This document shows, piece after piece, positions 9,565 through 17,201 of a stretch of 62,322 bases of DNA. The stretch covers positions 474,201 through 536,522 of the forward strand of contig NZ_LT985755.1 of NCBI RefSeq assembly GCF_900290285.1, written 5' to 3'. The notes under the pieces were generated by a model, which saw only the letters and a list, made by a program, of their open reading frames with translations, was not told the DNA's origin and made no database searches. How positions within the stretch are numbered: the first letter of the stretch is position 1; the number at the start of each line of letters is the position of its first letter. This DNA is from Candidatus Centipeda massiliensis (lineage in GTDB: Bacteria > Bacillota > Negativicutes > Selenomonadales > Selenomonadaceae). Made by a program: the position numbers and the translations under genes.

Positions 9565-11199
9565 TCAGAAGAATTTATAAATCTGAAACCAGAATCGCCC
9601 GCTGCGATCCGTATCCGAAACAGCATCCTCCGGGCCGATCTTCCATGCGTAATGTGCACGCGCAACCCAGTTCGCCTGATTGCTCCAATTCACGCCGACG
9701 CCTGCGCCGTAGAGGCTGCGCCCTGCAGCTCCCACATAGCCCGCAGGAACGTTGTGGTAGGCATTTACATGACCGCCATCGACAAATGCGATCAGCTGCC
9801 ATACATTCTCATCGCCCTCGCGTGTCGGCAGATTCCAGCGCAGCTCCGAAGTCCAGCGCCAGCCGTCGTCGCCCGATGCCTCGCCGACAGGATAGGCGCG
9901 TACCCCATGCGGTCCTCCGAGCGAGAACTTCTCCGATGAGTCGAGATTCTTCATCGCCCACTGCCGCTGATAGCTCAGATAGAGGGAGACGCGTTCACTG
10001 ACATGCTGAAGGCGCGTCAGTTCGAGGTTCCACTTTCCGAAGTGCCCTGCTGTCCGCGCCGTCCCTGCATCATATACGCGCTGGCGTTCATCGTCAATCG
10101 AGAGATCTCCATGCGTATAACTCAGAGAGAACGTATTTTTTCCGCCCGTCCAGAAGCGATCCAGACTGTCTCCATTGATGCCGTACACCCAGTTGCGCGC
10201 ACTTTTCGGATTGCTGTACGCCATGCTCTTTGCCTCATCATCAAGGCTCTTCATGTCAAAGCGAATCGTCCCATAGATGTTCACATCGCGGCTGCGCTTA
10301 AAATTATGCTGAAAGTGCAGGCTCAATGTCTCTGCCGTACCCGTATAGCCAAGCGCGGTGAACGCGCCGCCGAGCGAATAGTGCGAGCGCGCATAGCTGA
10401 TGCCGACGCGCTCCCCCTGCTTTGCAACCGGTGTCATATACGATGCCGAGCCGGACCACATGCCGCCGTTCGACACAACACCGCCCACCGAGAGGAGATC
10501 CCCCTCGCGGAAGGGACTCGCATAGTTGATAAAGGCACTGTACTGATAACGCCCCGTATGACGATAGCCGCCGTTGTCGACACCGACATACCCCCACATA
10601 CGGTGCCCCTTGTTCTTCACGTTGACGACGAGATCCGTCGTCCCCTGCCGGCTGCCCGCCTTGATCTGCGTGTTCGTCTCAACGCGCGAGAGATCGTTCG
10701 TCAGCCAGACACCACGATTAAGCGTACTTTTTTTCACAAGTTCGCCCGGGCCAATGCCGATCTCACGTCGAATCGCAGCTTCGTGGAGATAGGATGTATT
10801 ATTGACAACAATATTGTCATAGCGCCCCGGTACAATCGTAAAATTCACAACGCCGTCCTTGAAATCCTGCGGCGCAAGGTAGGCAAATGCAACGAAGTAG
10901 CCCTTCGTGTGCAGATACTTTGTGATCTCCTCCGCCTGCGCCTCAAGCTGCGTCAGCGTCGCCTCCGTATGGCGATGTGCCGCGAGCACATCCGCCAGCT
11001 CCGCCTCTGTCACCGGATTCTCACCCGAGAACGTATAGCGTGCGACCCATATACTCTGTTCTGTCACAGTGCTTGTTTCTTCGGCAGAAGCAGGAAAAGA
11101 ACAGACATTCATTGCCGCACAGAGCGCAATAAAAAAGCGCGCGGTGTGTCTTCCAACACGCTGCACACCTTCACAGTTCTTATTCTTACGTTTCCTCAT
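9565..11199 (-). CDS. TpsB/ShlB-FhaC family outer-membrane transporter
   Basis: 544 residues, an outer-membrane beta-barrel that secretes its TpsA partner. A signal peptide ends near residue 39 (ASA). POTRA-like regions follow (about 50-200), including a VPGRYDN motif typical of the ShlB POTRA. The rest is alternating barrel sequence. The conserved loop-6 VRAY tetrad is at 433-436, and the protein ends in Phe, as barrel proteins do. The ATG at 11199 has a GGAGG about 11 nt upstream. It lies directly upstream of tpsA in the same direction, so the two are probably one operon. The 5' gap to rplL is AT-rich and likely holds the promoter. Confidence 0.95.
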   Translation of the reverse strand: MRKRKNKNCEGVQRVGRHTARFFIALCAAMNVCSFPASAEETSTVTEQSIWVARYTFSGENPVTEAELADVLAAHRHTEATLTQLEAQAEEITKYLHTKGYFVAFAYLAPQDFKDGVVNFTIVPGRYDNIVVNNTSYLHEAAIRREIGIGPGELVKKSTLNRGVWLTNDLSRVETNTQIKAGSRQGTTDLVVNVKNKGHRMWGYVGVDNGGYRHTGRYQYSAFINYASPFREGDLLSVGGVVSNGGMWSGSASYMTPVAKQGERVGISYARSHYSLGGAFTALGYTGTAETLSLHFQHNFKRSRDVNIYGTIRFDMKSLDDEAKSMAYSNPKSARNWVYGINGDSLDRFWTGGKNTFSLSYTHGDLSIDDERQRVYDAGTARTAGHFGKWNLELTRLQHVSERVSLYLSYQRQWAMKNLDSSEKFSLGGPHGVRAYPVGEASGDDGWRWTSELRWNLPTREGDENVWQLIAFVDGGHVNAYHNVPAGYVGAAGRSLYGAGVGVNWSNQANWVARAHYAWKIGPEDAVSDTDRSGRFWFQIYKFF

Positions 11200-11361
11200 A
11201 GATTCACGAGCCTCCGACAGTCTGATGATATTTCTATCTTGTAGGTATTATCGTTTATTTGCATGATATCTTAACATATACATGACCATATTCCTAGATT
11301 TATGTGTTCTAATTATATATTTTCATATAAAACTAATATGAATAATACTCTTCTTCGCATG

Positions 11362-11396
11362 AAAAAACCGCCTCCCCTTGCAGGAAAGCGGTTTGA
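11362..11396 (-). terminator. Rho-independent terminator after rplL
   Basis: On the minus strand, AAACCGC and GCGGTTT (11388-11394 and 11365-11371) form a stem followed by a T run. It sits just downstream of the rplL stop and separates the ribosomal operon from tpsB. Confidence 0.85.
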
Positions 11397-11414
11397 AAAT
11401 CCGTTTTGACCGAA

Positions 11415-11789
11415 TTACTTCAGCTCAACCGTTGCGCCAGCCTCTTCAAGCTTCTTCTTGAGCTCCTCAGCCTCAGCCTTGGCGATGTGCTCCTTGACCG
11501 GCTTCGGTGCGCCGTCAACAAGCTCCTTCGCTTCCTTCAGTCCAAGACCCGTTGCTTCACGGACAGCCTTGATGACGTTGATCTTCTTGTCGCCAGCAGC
11601 TGCGAGAACAACCGTGAACTCCGTCTTCTCCTCATCAGCGCCGCCCGCAGGAGCAGCACCGCCGACAGCAGCGACAGCAACCGGTGCAGCTGCGCTGACA
11701 CCAAACTTCTCCTCCATAGCCTTGACGAGCTCGGAGAGTTCGAGAACGGTCATGTTCTCAATGGCTTCCAGAATCTGATCCTTGTTCAT
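11415..11789 (-). CDS. rplL: 50S ribosomal protein L7/L12
   Basis: 124 residues, the usual length. An N-terminal dimerisation helix ([15 protein letters not shown]) is followed by an Ala/Gly/Pro hinge and the C-terminal factor-binding domain ([26 protein letters not shown]). The ATG at 11789 has a GGAGG 7 nt upstream. An in-frame ATG 15 codons earlier lacks such a site and would add a non-homologous leader. It is the last gene of the rplK-rplA-rplJ-rplL set and ends in a terminator. Confidence 0.98.
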   Translation of the reverse strand: MNKDQILEAIENMTVLELSELVKAMEEKFGVSAAAPVAVAAVGGAAPAGGADEEKTEFTVVLAAAGDKKINVIKAVREATGLGLKEAKELVDGAPKPVKEHIAKAEAEELKKKLEEAGATVELK

Positions 11790-11840
11790 GATATACCTCC
11801 AAAGTAATGTGTTTTCTCTCTGTATGTTCTGCAATATGCC

Positions 11841-12377
11841 TTATGCGGACGCCTTCTGCGCACGCACTGCCTCAAGCACATAGACGGCATTGCGGATAAC
11901 GCCCTGAAGCACGTTCACCGTATTCGAGATCGGCGCGTTCATGCTGCCCATGAGCTTTGCAATAAGCTGTTCGCGCGACGGGAGCGACGCAAGCGCCTGC
12001 ACTTCCTTCGCCTCGATCACCTTGCCCTCAACGGTACCGACCTTGACGGACAGGATTCCCTTGTCGTCGAGCTTGTTCTTCTTGATGTAGTCGCAAATGA
12101 CCTTTGCAGGTGCAACCGCATCCTCTGCCGAGAATGCAAATGCCGTCGTGCCCTCAAGATGCGGGTCAAGCCCCTCAAGTCCGAGCGCATCGGCTGCGCG
12201 GCGCACCATCGTGTTCTTCACGACGTGGTACGTGACGCCTGCAGCGCGCAGCTCGCGGCGCAGCTCCGTGTCCTGTGCGACCGTGAGCCCACTGTAGGTT
12301 GTGAACACAGCGCCCTTCGCCGAGGAGAGCTGCTCTTTCAGCTTCTCGACGATGACTTCTTTCTTATGATCTGCCAT
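11841..12377 (-). CDS. rplJ: 50S ribosomal protein L10
   Basis: 178 residues, a typical L10 that anchors L7/L12 dimers on the ribosome stalk. Conserved stretches include AVFTTYSGLTV, ELRRELR and YHVVKNTMVRRA. The ATG at 12377 has GGGAGGG upstream. A structured L10 leader precedes it, so autoregulation of rplJL by L10 is expected. Confidence 0.98.
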   Translation of the reverse strand: MADHKKEVIVEKLKEQLSSAKGAVFTTYSGLTVAQDTELRRELRAAGVTYHVVKNTMVRRAADALGLEGLDPHLEGTTAFAFSAEDAVAPAKVICDYIKKNKLDDKGILSVKVGTVEGKVIEAKEVQALASLPSREQLIAKLMGSMNAPISNTVNVLQGVIRNAVYVLEAVRAQKASA

Positions 12378-12439
12378 GTAATCATTTCCCTCCCTTCTTG
12401 TCGCCGTTCATCTTGGCATATCCTTCCGTTCTCGCTTCC

Positions 12440-12470
12440 TCGAACAAAAATCCGCACCAATCTGGACGGC
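12440..12470 (-). repeat. Degenerate fragment of repeat family A in the rplJ leader
   Basis: On the minus strand this reads CCGTCCAGATTGG, then G, two variable bases, then GATTTTTG and TTCG. It closely follows the family A core CCGTCAGATTGGCGTAGATT with its following T run. The terminal repeats are not recognisable here. It lies between the leader terminator and the rplJ start. Confidence 0.5.
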
Positions 12471-12486
12471 TCTTATTCTTTCGAAT

Positions 12487-12600
12487 GAAAAATCTCCGGC
12501 TGCTACACTGCCGGAGATGAATGTTCAAATTCACGTCCGGCCTCGGCAGGCGACAAAAGTCGTTAGATGCTTGCGCAAACCTGCTGTCTACAGCCCGGGG
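12487..12600 (-). promoter_or_regulatory. Ribosomal protein L10 leader with terminator hairpin
   Basis: Minus-strand RNA upstream of rplJ contains AGACAGCAGG and, further on, CCTGCCGAGG, the paired segments of the L10-binding leader known in Firmicutes. A perfect 9-bp stem follows (ATCTCCGGC with GCCGGAGAT, 12510-12518 and 12492-12500) with a T run. The arrangement suits L10-controlled attenuation of rplJ-rplL. Family recognition is from motif and position only. Confidence 0.8.
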
Positions 12601-12623
12601 AAATTCCGTACGCTCTTAACTTC

Positions 12624-13307
12624 TTAGCTGAGCGCAACGGGGACGGCAGGTCCCATCGTCGCCACAACGGTGATGGAGCGGATGTACTGCCCCTTTGCCG
12701 CTGCCGGCTTCACGCGGATGAGCGTGTCGATGACTGCCTGATAGTTCTCGCGGAGCTTGTCCGCATCGAACGACGCCTTGCCGATGGGGACATGGATGTT
12801 GCCCGCCTTGTCCGTGCGGTACTCCACCTGTCCAGCCTTGATCTCGCCAATCGCCTTCTTGAGATCCATCGTGACCGTGCCGAGCTTTGGGTTCGGCATG
12901 AGTCCGCGCGGACCAAGCACCTTGCCGAGACGGCCGACCGTGCCCATCATGTCGGGCGTTGCGACGGCGACATCGAAGTCGAGCCAGCCGCCCTGGATCT
13001 TCTGCACGATCTCATCCGAGCCAACGAAGTCCGCGCCGGCAGCCTCTGCTTCTGCGACCTTTTCGCCCTTGGCGAAGACGAGAACGCGCTGTGTCTTGCC
13101 CGTGCCGTTCGGCAGGACAAGTGCGCCGCGCACCTGCTGATCTGCATACTTCGGATCGACGCCGAGGCGCACGTGCAGTTCGATGGTCTCGTCGAATTTG
13201 GCGGTTGCCGTCTTCTTTACGAGTTCCATCGCTTCCTGCGAAGCGTAGAGCTTGCCGCTCTCGATGAGCTTCGCAGCGTCTTGGTATTTCTTACCAAACT
13301 TTGCCAT
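12624..13307 (-). CDS. rplA: 50S ribosomal protein L1
   Basis: 227 residues, the normal L1 length. Conserved features include the MAKFGKKY start, [28 protein letters not shown] and the [17 protein letters not shown] region. It binds 23S rRNA at the L1 stalk. The ATG at 13307 has GGGAG upstream. It follows rplK and precedes the L10 leader. Confidence 0.98.
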   Translation of the reverse strand: MAKFGKKYQDAAKLIESGKLYASQEAMELVKKTATAKFDETIELHVRLGVDPKYADQQVRGALVLPNGTGKTQRVLVFAKGEKVAEAEAAGADFVGSDEIVQKIQGGWLDFDVAVATPDMMGTVGRLGKVLGPRGLMPNPKLGTVTMDLKKAIGEIKAGQVEYRTDKAGNIHVPIGKASFDADKLRENYQAVIDTLIRVKPAAAKGQYIRSITVVATMGPAVPVALS

Positions 13308-13361
13308 GAGTAACTCCCTTCGTGGTCATAGCGGGCGCATGCCCTTCCACTGTATCACAGA

Positions 13362-13787
13362 TTAGTCTGTGATCTCGATTCCCATGCTGCGGGCAGTGCC
13401 CTCGATCATGGATGTCGCCGCCTCGATCGATGCGGCATTCAGATCCGGCATCTTGGACTCCGCAATCTCACGCGCCTTCGCACGCGGAAGCTTCGCCACT
13501 TTCACCTTGTTCGGCTCGCCCGATGCCTTCTCAATGCCCGCCGCCTTCTTCAGCAGAACTGCTGCCGGAGGGGTCTTCGTGATAAAGGTAAAGGAACGAT
13601 CCTCAAAGACCGTGATCTCAACCGGAATAATCAGCCCCGCCTGCTTCGCCGTACGCTCGTTGAAGTCCTTGACGAACGCCATGATGTTCACGCCCGCCTG
13701 ACCAAGCGCAGGTCCTACCGGGGGAGCCGGTGTCGCCTTGCCCGCAGGAACCTGCAGCTTTACGACACGCGCAACCTTCTTTGCCAT
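13362..13787 (-). CDS. rplK: 50S ribosomal protein L11
   Basis: 141 residues, starting [16 protein letters not shown] with the typical [17 protein letters not shown] motif. It forms the GTPase-associated centre with 23S rRNA. The ATG at 13787 is chosen over a GTG two codons earlier, because AGGAGG lies about 10 nt before the ATG but only 4 nt before the GTG. It is followed by rplA. Confidence 0.97.
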   Translation of the reverse strand: MAKKVARVVKLQVPAGKATPAPPVGPALGQAGVNIMAFVKDFNERTAKQAGLIIPVEITVFEDRSFTFITKTPPAAVLLKKAAGIEKASGEPNKVKVAKLPRAKAREIAESKMPDLNAASIEAATSMIEGTARSMGIEITD

Positions 13788-13827
13788 CGACACATCACCT
13801 CCTTTCGGTGCCTATTATGTGAGACCG

Positions 13828-14379
13828 TCAAATCAATTCGACCTGATCGATCTCCACATCGAGGGGAGTCCCCTCCACGTCGACCTGCACGCGCAGCCCC
13901 GACGAATCAATCGATGTGATCTTGCCCGCATAGTCCTCGAATGCACCCGAAGCGATACGAACGGTATCGCCGACGTTCACCTTCGTGCGGCGCTTCGGCT
14001 CTCCGCCGACCGAACCCGAGAGGATGCGCTCCGCTTCCTCCGCCGTCAGCGGGATCGGGTGCTTCTCCGAGCCGACAAAGCCCGTTACGCCCGTTGTATT
14101 GCGAACGACGTACCACGAGTGCTCGTCAACGATCATATCAACCAGCACGTAGCCCGGGAACACCTTGCGCGGAACGACCTTTTCCTTGCCGTCCTTCATC
14201 TCAATCTCGTTCTCCACAGGAACAACGACATTGAAGATCATCTCGCTCATGCTCGCCGAGTGCATGAGGCGCTCGAGATTCGCCTTGACCTTGTTCTCGT
14301 AGCCCGAATAGGTGTGGATGACATACCAAGCCCGGTGTGGGTTCGCCTGTCTGAGATAGAGTTCTTCCTTATCCGCCAT
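13828..14379 (-). CDS. nusG: Transcription termination/antitermination protein NusG
   Basis: 183 residues. The NGN domain shows AWYVIHTYSGYENKV and PGYVLVDM. The C-terminal KOW domain shows VGDTVRIASGAFEDYAGKI. It couples RNA polymerase to the ribosome and Rho. The ATG at 14379 gives the usual MADKE start; a GTG three codons upstream is also possible. It sits 14 nt after secE. Confidence 0.97.
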   Translation of the reverse strand: MADKEELYLRQANPHRAWYVIHTYSGYENKVKANLERLMHSASMSEMIFNVVVPVENEIEMKDGKEKVVPRKVFPGYVLVDMIVDEHSWYVVRNTTGVTGFVGSEKHPIPLTAEEAERILSGSVGGEPKRRTKVNVGDTVRIASGAFEDYAGKITSIDSSGLRVQVDVEGTPLDVEIDQVELI

Positions 14380-14393
14380 GTCCCTCACCCAGT

Positions 14394-14579
14394 CTAGTAG
14401 TGCAGTATGACCTGAAACACACGCGCAAAAATTGTGTCACAGATCCAGATCAGCGCGCAGACGACAACGATCGCGATACCGACAACGCCCGTATAGGTTG
14501 CCAGCTCGCGCTGCGTCGACCACGAGACCTTCTTCATCTCTGCGACAACCTCACGCAGGAATTTGACTATTTTGCCCAT
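14394..14579 (-). CDS. secE: Preprotein translocase subunit SecE
   Basis: 61 residues, the short single-span bacterial form. A conserved amphipathic segment (FLREVVAEMKKVSWSTQ) precedes one C-terminal membrane helix (TGVVGIAIVVVCALIWI). It stabilises SecY in the Sec translocon. The rpmG-secE-nusG order is the common bacterial arrangement. Confidence 0.97.
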   Translation of the reverse strand: MGKIVKFLREVVAEMKKVSWSTQRELATYTGVVGIAIVVVCALIWICDTIFARVFQVILHY

Positions 14580-14591
14580 GACTGAGAACGC

Positions 14592-14741
14592 TTACTTCGT
14601 CTCTTTGTGCGGCGTGTGCTTGCGGCAGAACTTGCAGTACTTGCTGAACTCCAGACGATCCGGATTGTTCTTCTTGTTCTTGTTCGTGCGATAGTTGCGG
14701 CTATGGCACTCCGTGCACTCAAGCGTAATGTTGTTGCGCAT
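14592..14741 (-). CDS. rpmG: 50S ribosomal protein L33
   Basis: A 49-residue protein starting [17 protein letters not shown]. Two CxxC pairs (CTEC and CKFC) make the zinc-binding form of L33. The ATG at 14741 has GAGGAGAG upstream. It is the first protein gene of the rpmG-secE-nusG-rplKAJL string. Confidence 0.96.
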   Translation of the reverse strand: MRNNITLECTECHSRNYRTNKNKKNNPDRLEFSKYCKFCRKHTPHKETK

Positions 14742-14870
14742 GAATATCTCTCCTCAATAAGTTCTTTGGTTTCATCGGAAACGACTCTTACCAATTTATC
14801 ATACTTGGAAAATGCTGTCAACGTATGCAGCGCATTTTCTCAAAGAAACACCGGCGTGCCCCTTGAAAGC

Positions 14871-14896
14871 ATAAAAGAACCCCCGAGATGGGGGTT
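14871..14896 (-). terminator. Terminator between the tRNA cluster and rpmG
   Basis: Minus-strand AACCCCC, loop ATCTC, GGGGGTT, then CTTTTAT. The stem is strong and the U tract moderate. It suggests the tRNA transcript ends, at least in part, before rpmG. Confidence 0.7.
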
Positions 14897-14898
14897 AA

Positions 14899-15058
14899 GG
14901 AAGCACTGATAAATTCAGCACCATCATCTTGGAGTATCTTTTTCGCCCACTCTTCGTCGGCAAATCCTCCACAGAGTACCTCTCTGCGTCCGGTTTGCCT
15001 TCTTGATTGGACGAAAAATCTACACCAATCTGACGGACTTCATTTTATCAGTGCTTCC
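14899..15058 (-). repeat. Repeat family A, full copy A1 (inverted orientation)
   Basis: 160 bp with perfect 15-bp terminal inverted repeats (GGAAGCACTGATAAA and its complement). Inside, an imperfect hairpin contains CAGAG and CTCTG arms where the other copies have CATAG and CTATG. No ORF is present. It fills the gap between rpmG and the tRNA cluster and is opposite in orientation to copies A2-A4. Confidence 0.9.
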
Positions 15059-15070
15059 TATATTGCAAAA

Positions 15071-15147
15071 TGGTGGCGGCACAGAGATTTGAACTCCGGA
15101 CACTGCGGGTATGAACCGCATGCTCTAGCCAACTGAGCTATGCCGCC
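15071..15147 (-). tRNA. tRNA-Met (CAT), elongator type
   Basis: 77 nt with an encoded CCA. Acceptor GGCGGCA pairs with TGCCGCC. The anticodon loop TTCATAC reads CAT. The TGCGG/CCGCA anticodon stem and loop resemble Firmicute elongator Met rather than the lysidine-modified Ile tRNA, though the latter cannot be fully excluded. Confidence 0.93.
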
Positions 15148-15153
15148 GTTATA

Positions 15154-15229
15154 TGGAGCTGATGACCAGGATTGAACTGGTGACCTTATCCTTACCAAGG
15201 ATACGCTCTGCCGACTGAGCTACACCAGC
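15154..15229 (-). tRNA. tRNA-Thr (GGT)
   Basis: 76 nt with an encoded CCA. The acceptor begins GCTGGTG. The anticodon loop TTGGTAA reads GGT. Standard D and T arms are present. Confidence 0.95.
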
Positions 15230-15238
15230 GCATAGACT

Positions 15239-15314
<76 letters not shown>

Positions 15315-15321
15315 ATCAAAG

Positions 15322-15407
15322 TGGTGGGCAGGGATGGATTCGAACCATCGTAATCCGAAGATGACAGATTTACAGTCTGTTGCCTTTAACCACTCGGCCA
15401 CCTACCC
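15322..15407 (-). tRNA. tRNA-Tyr (GTA)
   Basis: 86 nt, class II with a long variable arm and an encoded CCA. The anticodon loop within AGACTGTAAATCT reads GTA. Acceptor GGGTAGG pairs with CCTGCCC, including one G-T pair. Confidence 0.95.
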
Positions 15408-15423
15408 ATGAAAGCTATGTAAT

Positions 15424-15499
<76 letters not shown>

Positions 15500-15535
15500 A
15501 TAATCTCGTTTGCGCATTTGCGCTAACAAGACGGT

Positions 15536-15564
15536 ATTATACGGCAAATAAGCTGCCGCGTCAA
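15536..15564 (-). promoter_or_regulatory. Promoter of the tRNA cluster
   Basis: Minus strand: TTGACG (15559-15564), a 17-bp spacer, TATAAT (15536-15541). This is near-consensus sigma-70 type and lies 37 bp upstream of the first tRNA. Confidence 0.85.
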
Positions 15565-15572
15565 TACCTAAA

Positions 15573-15604
15573 CACAAAAATGGAGCAGAAAATTTCTGCT
15601 CCAT
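15573..15604 (-). terminator. Terminator after the phosphofructokinase gene
   Basis: Minus strand ATGGAGCAGAAA followed by its complement and a T run, just 3' of the gene stop at 15620. Confidence 0.85.
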
Positions 15605-15619
15605 CGTTTCCTGTCTGTG

Positions 15620-16882
15620 TTACTCCGCAGCGTCACCGTCGAAGAGGTACGCATAGCGCTCCTTGAACTCGTCGTGTGTCATGCGGTAGGCGTTTGCAAG
15701 CCCTGGATCCTCAAGATCGCCCTTTTCGAGGCGCATCATAAAGCCGCGTGCAATGCGATAGTGTACGGAGTTGATGTTGACCTTGCGCACCTTCGTCTTG
15801 CCCGTCTCGGGGTCGCGGATCTCATCGAAGCGCATGGGCACCGCCTGATTGTCCTGGATCGTAATGATCGCACCCGTATCGCCGCGCATGAGGAACTTGA
15901 CTGCGGAATAGCCGAGGGAGCGGCAGTAGTCAATGTCGTACGCAATCGGTGCCGTGCAGCGCAGCTCGTAGCCGATCTCCTTGTCGATGACCGTGATGGT
16001 AATGCCGAGCTTCTTTGTCTCAGCCAGTACAGCCTGTTTCAGAATCTCGCCGAAGTCGAGTTCGCTGTAGCGGATGTGTCCGTGCTCATCCGTGACGACG
16101 TTGCCGAGTTTTGCGAAGTCCTCCTCCGCAATCTTCTCGATCACGCCCTCGGCGATGACGGCGACGCCGTAGTTGCGTCCCGTGAGGTAGCGCTTCACAA
16201 TCGAGCCGGTGATGACATCGACGACCTGCTGCAGCGGGATCTTGTCCTGTGCAAACTCCTCGGGGATGATTGTGATTGCCGCGCCCGCGCTGCGCCCCAT
16301 GCCAAGTGCGAGATGCCCCGCCGTGCGTCCCATGGCGATGGTAAAGTACCAGCGGTTGTTCGTCGTGCTCGCGTCCTCCATGAGGTTCTCGATCTCCATG
16401 GTGCCAAACGCGCGTGCCGTCTCGAAGCCGAATGTGGGTACGCCCTCGGGCAGCGGCAGATCGTTGTCGATGGTCTTCGGAACATGGACGACGTTGATCG
16501 TGCGCCCCATCTTGCGTGCGTACTCAGAGACCGCCATCGAGCTGTACGCCGTATCATCGCCGCCGATGGTGACGACGTGGGTCACGCCGAGCTCGGTGAG
16601 CGTCTCGACAACCGTACGGAGGTCGGATTCCTTCTTCGTCGGGTTGAAGCGCGACATCTTGAGGATGCAGCCGCCCGTCAGATGAATGCGGCTGATGCTC
16701 GCGGGCTCAAGGCGCACGTAGTTCTTCTCGCCGCGTGCCAGCCGCGAGAAGCCGTCATAGATGCCGAGCACGTCCCAGCCGTGGCGCGTTGCCTCGCTCA
16801 CCACCGCCGAGATGACGCTGTTGATGCCGGGTGCCGGGCCGCCTCCGCAGATAATCGCAATGACATTCTTGATCCCAATCAT
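15620..16882 (-). CDS. 6-phosphofructokinase with PPi-dependent active-site signature
   Basis: 420 residues of the phosphofructokinase family, catalysing fructose 6-phosphate to fructose 1,6-bisphosphate. The N-terminal Gly-rich motif GGGPAPGIN is at 13-21. The key motifs are GGDD at 107-110 and PKTIDND at 135-141. In this family, Asp after GGD and Lys in PKTIDND mark pyrophosphate-dependent enzymes, while ATP-dependent ones have GGDG and PGTIDND. PPi use, and thus reversibility, is therefore the likely assignment (inference from motifs). The start ATG has a GGAGG about 8 nt upstream. It is monocistronic with its own terminator. Confidence 0.92.
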   Translation of the reverse strand: MIGIKNVIAIICGGGPAPGINSVISAVVSEATRHGWDVLGIYDGFSRLARGEKNYVRLEPASISRIHLTGGCILKMSRFNPTKKESDLRTVVETLTELGVTHVVTIGGDDTAYSSMAVSEYARKMGRTINVVHVPKTIDNDLPLPEGVPTFGFETARAFGTMEIENLMEDASTTNNRWYFTIAMGRTAGHLALGMGRSAGAAITIIPEEFAQDKIPLQQVVDVITGSIVKRYLTGRNYGVAVIAEGVIEKIAEEDFAKLGNVVTDEHGHIRYSELDFGEILKQAVLAETKKLGITITVIDKEIGYELRCTAPIAYDIDYCRSLGYSAVKFLMRGDTGAIITIQDNQAVPMRFDEIRDPETGKTKVRKVNINSVHYRIARGFMMRLEKGDLEDPGLANAYRMTHDEFKERYAYLFDGDAAE

Positions 16883-16997
16883 GAATATGCCTCCTTGGTA
16901 AAATTATCTGTACCTTGTATAAATTCGACGAAATAAATCGTTTTCCTGCTGCGTGAAAACTTTTGGGTCTATGGCAGCTGTTACGGATTCGCGCTGC

Positions 16998-17154
16998 GTA
17001 CTCCACGCAGAACCCTCGTTACGCAAGCGGACGTGTGCTCATCCGCCTAAATACCTGCGGATTCCAAACGCGCTGCGCTTGAACGATTAAAATCCGCAGG
17101 GGGCGGGTCGCACACTCTACGCCGCTTGCTCCACTAGGGTTTGCTAAGGAGTAC
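16998..17154. repeat. 157-bp imperfect palindrome between PFK and helicase genes
   Basis: The outer arms GTACTCC...AACCCT...GCAAGCGG (16998-17030) pair with 17122-17154. Inner arms GTGTGC and CCTGCGGATT (17033-17063) pair with AATCCGCAGG and GCACAC (17091-17116). The 27-nt loop contains CGCGCTGCGC. The 319-bp gap here holds no gene. It could be a mobile palindrome or a structured RNA. Confidence 0.75.
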
Positions 17155-17201
17155 TGCATTTGCTTTTGTCCGTAACATTTATCATAGTGCCAAACTTTTG
17201 G

